A stretch of DNA of 64,000 nt, from positions 46,276,001-46,340,000 of the forward strand of contig NC_073358.2 of NCBI RefSeq assembly GCF_027580225.2. The letters are read 5' to 3'. Shown piece by piece: positions 59,578-64,000 of the stretch. The translations under genes were made by a program, and so were the position numbers. This DNA is from Misgurnus anguillicaudatus (Eukaryota > Chordata > Actinopteri > Cypriniformes > Cobitidae). Within the stretch, counting starts at the first letter, position 1; every line of letters begins with the position of its first letter. Under the pieces are notes generated by a model, which saw nothing but the letters and a program-made list of their open reading frames with translations, was not told the origin of the DNA and searched no databases.

Positions 59578-59690
59578 CCGCGAAGCAGTGGGTTACCAGT
59601 GCATTTTATAACAGCTAAGGGGCGTTGTTAGGCACGACACAAAGCTGTTATAAAATGCACTGTAACACCACTGCTTCGCGGGGCTTATTG
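59578..59690. repeat. short stem-loop MITE
   Basis: CCGCGAAGCAGTGGGTTACC and AGTGCATTTTATAACAGCT pair with AGCTGTTATAAAATGCACTG and TAACACCACTGCTTCGCGGG. Nearly perfect arms of about 40 bp around a 26-nt loop. Confidence 0.85.
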
Positions 59691-60387
59691 ATTTTATAAA
59701 ATGTTTACTTCATATGCATGGTAGGATTTCATAAAATAAAACACAAATACGTGGTAATTATATTAGTACAAATATTACTCTTCCGCCAAACAAAGTAGTT
59801 CTTCAGAATCAAGTGTGGCTGCAACAGAACGCAGTTCCCAAATCATGCATTGTTTTGAAGTTTTTTAATAGAGAATGTCAAAATATAAATGACTCTTTAT
59901 TTTAAAAAATTGCTCATTCTGACTCAGTGCTCTTCTGCCATTATAGTTCTCATTTTTGATCCACTTAAAAAATCTCCCTGTTTTATTTTGCGCCACCATA
60001 AAACTTGTGCAACTACTCATGTAACAGTCTAAATCATGAAAATCATGCAATTAATCTAGATTAAATAGTCTTAATAAATATACAAAGAACAAGATTTAAA
60101 AAAGATGCTATCTTCATCATCAAGTTATTCATAAATTAATTTATTACATTTAAATTAACCAGCAAAATCACAGTGCCAAAAACACAGCCTGAATCTTTAA
60201 TACGGATAAATTTGCATGAAGAAAACGAAATTACCATTAAAAGGCTGTTAGTGGTTTGTTATGTGTTGCTAACATTATCCTCAGCCTGTCCTAGCCTTAG
60301 ACTCATTTTCTACTAACGTCCTCTAAATGTATAATTTAATGAGAAATAATCCACTACAAACACATTGATGCACAAAGTGATTTAATC

Positions 60388-60618
60388 CTATTTTTTAAAC
60401 TTACGTTTTAAAACTTTCAACAAGTTCATCACATTCAGTCTTTTTTGCTGTAGCTCTATGTGACTGATAGTAACGTCCAAGAACTCCTGAGAGGCTCCGT
60501 GATCCGTAAAAAAACCTTCCATTGCAGTGAATAGTTCATGGGGTGAAATGGATGGCGGTTGCGGATCAACATCAAATCCTGTCAGGAACTTGAATAAATG
60601 GCAGGGTAATACCATCAC
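60388..60618 (-). CDS. unrecognised minus-strand frame, possible terminal exon
   Basis: The minus frame ends in TAG with protein-like composition (GFDVDPQPPSISPHELFTAM, EGFFTDHGASQEFLDVTISH, IELQQKRLNVMNLLKVLKRK). An acceptor-like TTCCTGACAG lies just before GFDVDP, so the exon would be about 60390-60580. I do not recognise the family and no adjacent exon was found. It could be a real last exon, a pseudogene or a transposon fragment. Confidence 0.3.
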   Translation of the reverse strand: MMVLPCHLFKFLTGFDVDPQPPSISPHELFTAMEGFFTDHGASQEFLDVTISHIELQQKRLNVMNLLKVLKRKFKK

Positions 60619-60699
60619 AGGGAGTGGTTGATAACATTTTAAAAATCAATGAAGTGTGTAAGTGCTCTAATAGAGCACCTATCTTCTATACCACTTATC

Positions 60700-61030
60700 A
60701 TATGTAAGCAATAGAGTGCCGCAGGGATAAGGGATAACGTATTTTTGTAGGCTAACGCGGAAGTTAGTGGGACACTGGTTCCTTTGCACAAAAAGCCCAT
60801 TCATTTTTCCCATAGGCTTTTGGATGATCTAAAAAAGCAACAAAAGTGTATGACACTTCCACGTTTTGTCCAACAAGTAAATCTTCACAAATGAACAGTA
60901 GCGGCTCGTGACTGCTCATCTGAGGGGCGCTAATTGAAAATAAGTGTTCGGAGTGTCATGTGTGTGGTTCTTTTTTTCAAAATATGTGTTCTGCGTGTCG
61001 AGAGATCCTTTGTGCATCACATTTTTTGTC
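60700..61030. other. unassigned, repeat-like
   Basis: No gene. TTTTTGTAGGCTAACGCGGA and AAAGCCCATTCATTTTTCCC look like fragments of common fish repeats, but termini are not visible. Confidence 0.3.
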
Positions 61031-61394
61031 AAAAATTAAAAGTTACTAAGGGGACTATTTTCGGGCACTGCGTAATATCATTTCACCTCCTGCAGCCATG
61101 TTACAGCAGCAAAGTCCTTGATTATTACGCTAGAATGAGAGTATAGTTCTTCTTAGCCATATCTGCCTAGAAAATCGCAACTTTTAAATTTCTGTCGATC
61201 TTAGTACACGATGTAACTACAGAAGAGTCAAGTTTTAAATAGGAAAAATATCTAAACTCTTTGGTCATTTTTTAGCGTGATGCTAATGGTCTAATCAGAT
61301 TCAATGGATTGTGCTAAGCTATGCTAAAAGTGGTACCGCCAAACCCGGAGATTAGCTGAATGGATTCCAAAAAAGATAAAAAGTGTCCCTTTAA
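61030..61394. mobile_element. truncated copy of the MITE at 2576-3194
   Basis: It shares GTGATGCTAATGG(A/T)CTAATC, TCAGATTCAATGGATT and the right terminus GTGTCCCTTTAA. The left arm is missing. Confidence 0.75.
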
Positions 61395-62030
61395 AGTCAC
61401 CATAAAACGGAAGTATCAATTGCCTAATTTTCCCCATGGTGACGTGTATCCGAGTAAAAGGGGTCAGAGAGTGTGTTCCTAGAATGATAACAAACGTATT
61501 TTTGGTCAGATTATTACAATTATTGTTGACGAGCAAACAGTTTTTCCATTTGTGATCACTGACAATCAAAAGGAAGAGATGGCATCCTCATTCATGTCTT
61601 TCATCTGCTAACAATGAGAGTTCAGAGAATTGTTGGAAAGTGGATTTCTTTAGGTTCAGTGCATTATCCACCTGTGACAGGAAAATGACTCTCCTCAATT
61701 GTCCTGGAAATAGTCCTGTACACAACAAATGGTACTTGAGAAAGTGAAAGGCACTTGTGAAGAATTCAAGGAAAGCATTGAAATAATGATGTGATTGACT
61801 GTGAACATGACAACGGTGGTCACAGACTCCGCTGTCTGTTTCGCACATTAGGCTCTAAAAGACAAGACACATTTCAGAGACACATTTGTTCCTCTTCCAA
61901 TAGCAAAATCAAAAGTGATGACGAAAAGTGAATTCTCCGTTTGCGTGCAGGCGAAGGGAGCAAACGAAGGGAAATGTCTCAGTTTTTCAAAATAACCATG
62001 TATGTGTAAAACAGGGCATTTGTAGACCAT
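61395..62030. other. intergenic, unassigned
   Basis: Minus-strand open frames at 61588-61848 and 61848-62030 have no recognised similarity. I cannot support a gene. Confidence 0.3.
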
Positions 62031-62104
62031 CTCAAAGGTACCAATGATACATATCTGTACCTAATAGTACATAGGACTTTATAAAAGGGTACTGCCCCAA
62101 TGAC

Positions 62105-62910
62105 AGCAGAGGCAGAAGAGCAACTTTGACTGAAATAACCACTCGTTACAACCAAGGTATGCAGCAAAGCATTTGTGAAGCCACAACACGCACAACCTTG
62201 AGGCGGATGGGCTACAACAGCAGAAGACCCCACCGGGTACCACTCATCTCCTCTACAAAAAGGAAAAAAGGCTACAATTGCACAGGTCACCATAATTGGA
62301 CAGTTGAAGACTGGAAAAATGTTGCCTGGTCTGATGAGTCTTGATTTCTGTTAAGACATTCAGATCAGAGTCAGAATTTGGCGTAAACAAAATGAGAACA
62401 TGGATCCATCATGCCTTGTTACCACTGTGCAGGCTGGTGGTGGTGTTGTAATGGTGTGGGGGATGTTTTCTTGGCACACTTTAGGCCCCTAAGTGCCAAT
62501 TGGGCATCGTTTAAATGCCACGGCCTACCTGAGAATTGTTTCTGACCATGTCCATCCCTTTATGACCACCATGTACCCATCCTCTGTACCTAATTCATCA
62601 TGTCACAAAGCTCGAATCATTTCAAATTGGTTTCTTGAACATGACAATAAGTTCACTGTACTAAAATGGCCCCCACAGTCACCAGATTGGGATGTGGTGG
62701 AATGGGAGCTTCGTGCCCTGGATGTGCATCCCACAAATCTCCATCAACTGCAAGATGCTATCCTATCAATATGGGCCAACATTTCTAAAGAATGCTTTCA
62801 GCACCTTGCTTAATCAATGCCACGTAGAATTAAGGCAGCTCTGAAGGCAAAAGGGGGTCAAACACAGTATAAGCATGGTGTTCCTAATAATCCTTTAGGT
62901 GAGTGTACAT
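62105..62910 (+). pseudogene. second Tc1-type transposase, 5'-truncated and deleted
   Basis: Frame 62126-62344 reads TTRTTLRRMGYNSRRPHRVP and HNWTVEDWKNVAWSDES, ending in a stop just after the first catalytic Asp (WSDES). Frame 62493-62813 has PIGHRLNATAYLRIVSDHVH, NWFLEHDNKFTVLKWPPQSP and DWDVVEWELRAL. Compared with the family, the QDNAP block holding the second Asp and the LNPIEHL block holding the Glu are deleted. The end GTTCCTAATAATCCTTTAGG near 62900 is the Tc1 right terminus. Confidence 0.85.
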
Positions 62911-64000
62911 ACAAGAGTGTATTGGAAAATATGTGAATGTTTAGAAAATGTATGCTACAGTATATCAGTTAAGAAGAAAATAAAAAAAAATTTATTTACT
63001 ATCACAGCTTATGAAATGTTTGAATTTACAGCTCAAAACAATCTACAGCTTTGTCAACCGAAAACAACTATTGCACACATACAGACTACTGCTGTTTCTT
63101 TGAAGGTCTGTCTGTATGTTGTCCTTATTATTTATTCTTATCTGTGCTGTTCTTATCTCTTAAAAACCTAATTTTAAATCCCACCGAAGCTACACATGCA
63201 TATAGGCAACACAGCTTATTTCTGATTGTGACGTATGTTTCTGTCAGATAATTTGAAACCGCAGGAGGGCGTCTGCTGCATCCTGTCTGTGTGTAGGGGG
63301 TTGCGTAGCGTGGATGGTGGTCCTAGTTTAAACCACACAATAATGATTTATTTATGGAAGCCTAATCTATTAATGTACAGGATGTAAATAAAACTGAGGT
63401 ACAAGAAACAGAGGATAAAAGAAATGTAATAGACATCATTAAGGAAGAGAGATTGTTTTAAATATTTGGTTTATTATTTTTATTTTATTTAATTCCAGAC
63501 GTATTTTTGTTATACCAAATTTTGCATCCTAAATGTTTGCTAAAGATGAATTGAATTAAATCGAATACCCATAAAAATCAACCCACAAACATTAGTCTCA
63601 TTGAAAGTCTTTTACAGAAGCAAGCTGGCGAAAAGAAAAATCTTTGTAAAATTCACTACGTCATTAATGTATGCCTGTTGTCAAATAATAGTGTGAAAAT
63701 ATTCCATTGGGAGAATACGGAAAATTCCAAAAAATGTGGTTGACATTAGCCTACTTTTGTTGATGACATTGTAAGAAAAAAAAAATTAAACATATCAAGA
63801 AAAATAACACAACTTTCGATGCTTAATGTTGGTTAAAAAAGAATTTAAGGTGTTAAGGATGATGTATTAAAAAGGCATTCAGTGGCCTTGCAAGCTCTCA
63901 TGGGTAATATTTATGTTTTGTCAGATCCTCTGATGTTTCATTTTTTACTCTCTAAGTCATAATGCATCATCTTCATCCTTTATTTGATCATTTTCATAGT
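62911..64000. other. intergenic, unassigned
   Basis: AT-rich sequence with no gene, RNA gene or intact repeat that I can support. Confidence 0.4.

Noticed and set aside
1..64000. CRISPR array, operon or prophage features
   Set aside because: The window is vertebrate genomic DNA; no direct-repeat/spacer arrays or bacterial gene organisation.

Overview
This window is teleost genomic DNA, most likely from a cypriniform fish (zebrafish, carp or barb relative). The evidence is an AT-rich vertebrate intron-exon structure, a tRNA-derived SINE with the usual fish tail, and many palindromic DNA-transposon relics (TTAA-flanked MITEs, hAT relics with 8-bp target duplications, two Tc1 relatives, a piggyBac relic, an L2-like LINE).

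The only gene I can support is tet3, a TET methylcytosine dioxygenase, on the + strand. Coding exons run from about 706 to 39427. The CXXC zinc-finger exon is at 706-1071, a 57-bp microexon at 11608-11664, and a giant exon at 26451-29376. Eight short exons (30964-37473) carry the Cys-rich region and the first half of the double-stranded beta-helix, including the iron-binding HxD. The last exon (37740-39427) carries the low-complexity insert and the second half of the helix with the distal iron-binding His and a 2-oxoglutarate-contacting Arg. Splice phases fit at every junction, and the joined product from the ATG at 706 is 2052 residues. The 3' UTR runs to about 42.95 kb and holds eight perfect miR-29 seed sites.

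The two long 5' introns (10.5 and 14.8 kb) contain two CpG- and GA-rich blocks, 10.38-11.25 kb and 22.24-24.36 kb, each ending in a plausible splice donor. They look like alternative promoters or first exons. The second would give a TET3 short form without the CXXC domain, starting at the in-frame ATG 26499. A 50-nt perfect hairpin (three G-U pairs) lies just after the microexon.

Downstream of tet3 (43-64 kb) I see no convincing intact gene. It is a transposon graveyard: a Tc1 copy split by insertions nested up to five deep (45.4-50.8 kb), a half MITE (51.7 kb), an L2-like LINE on the minus strand (52.3-53.6 kb), a piggyBac relic split by a 1.2-kb element (54.2-56.4 kb), IS630/Tc1-like transposase fragments in inverted orientation (56.5-59.1 kb), and a second Tc1 pseudogene whose catalytic residues are gone (62.1-62.9 kb). 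A perfect CTCF-type motif at 44422-44436 sits between tet3 and this repeat-rich tract. One unexplained minus-strand reading frame at 60388-60618 might be a terminal exon of another gene.
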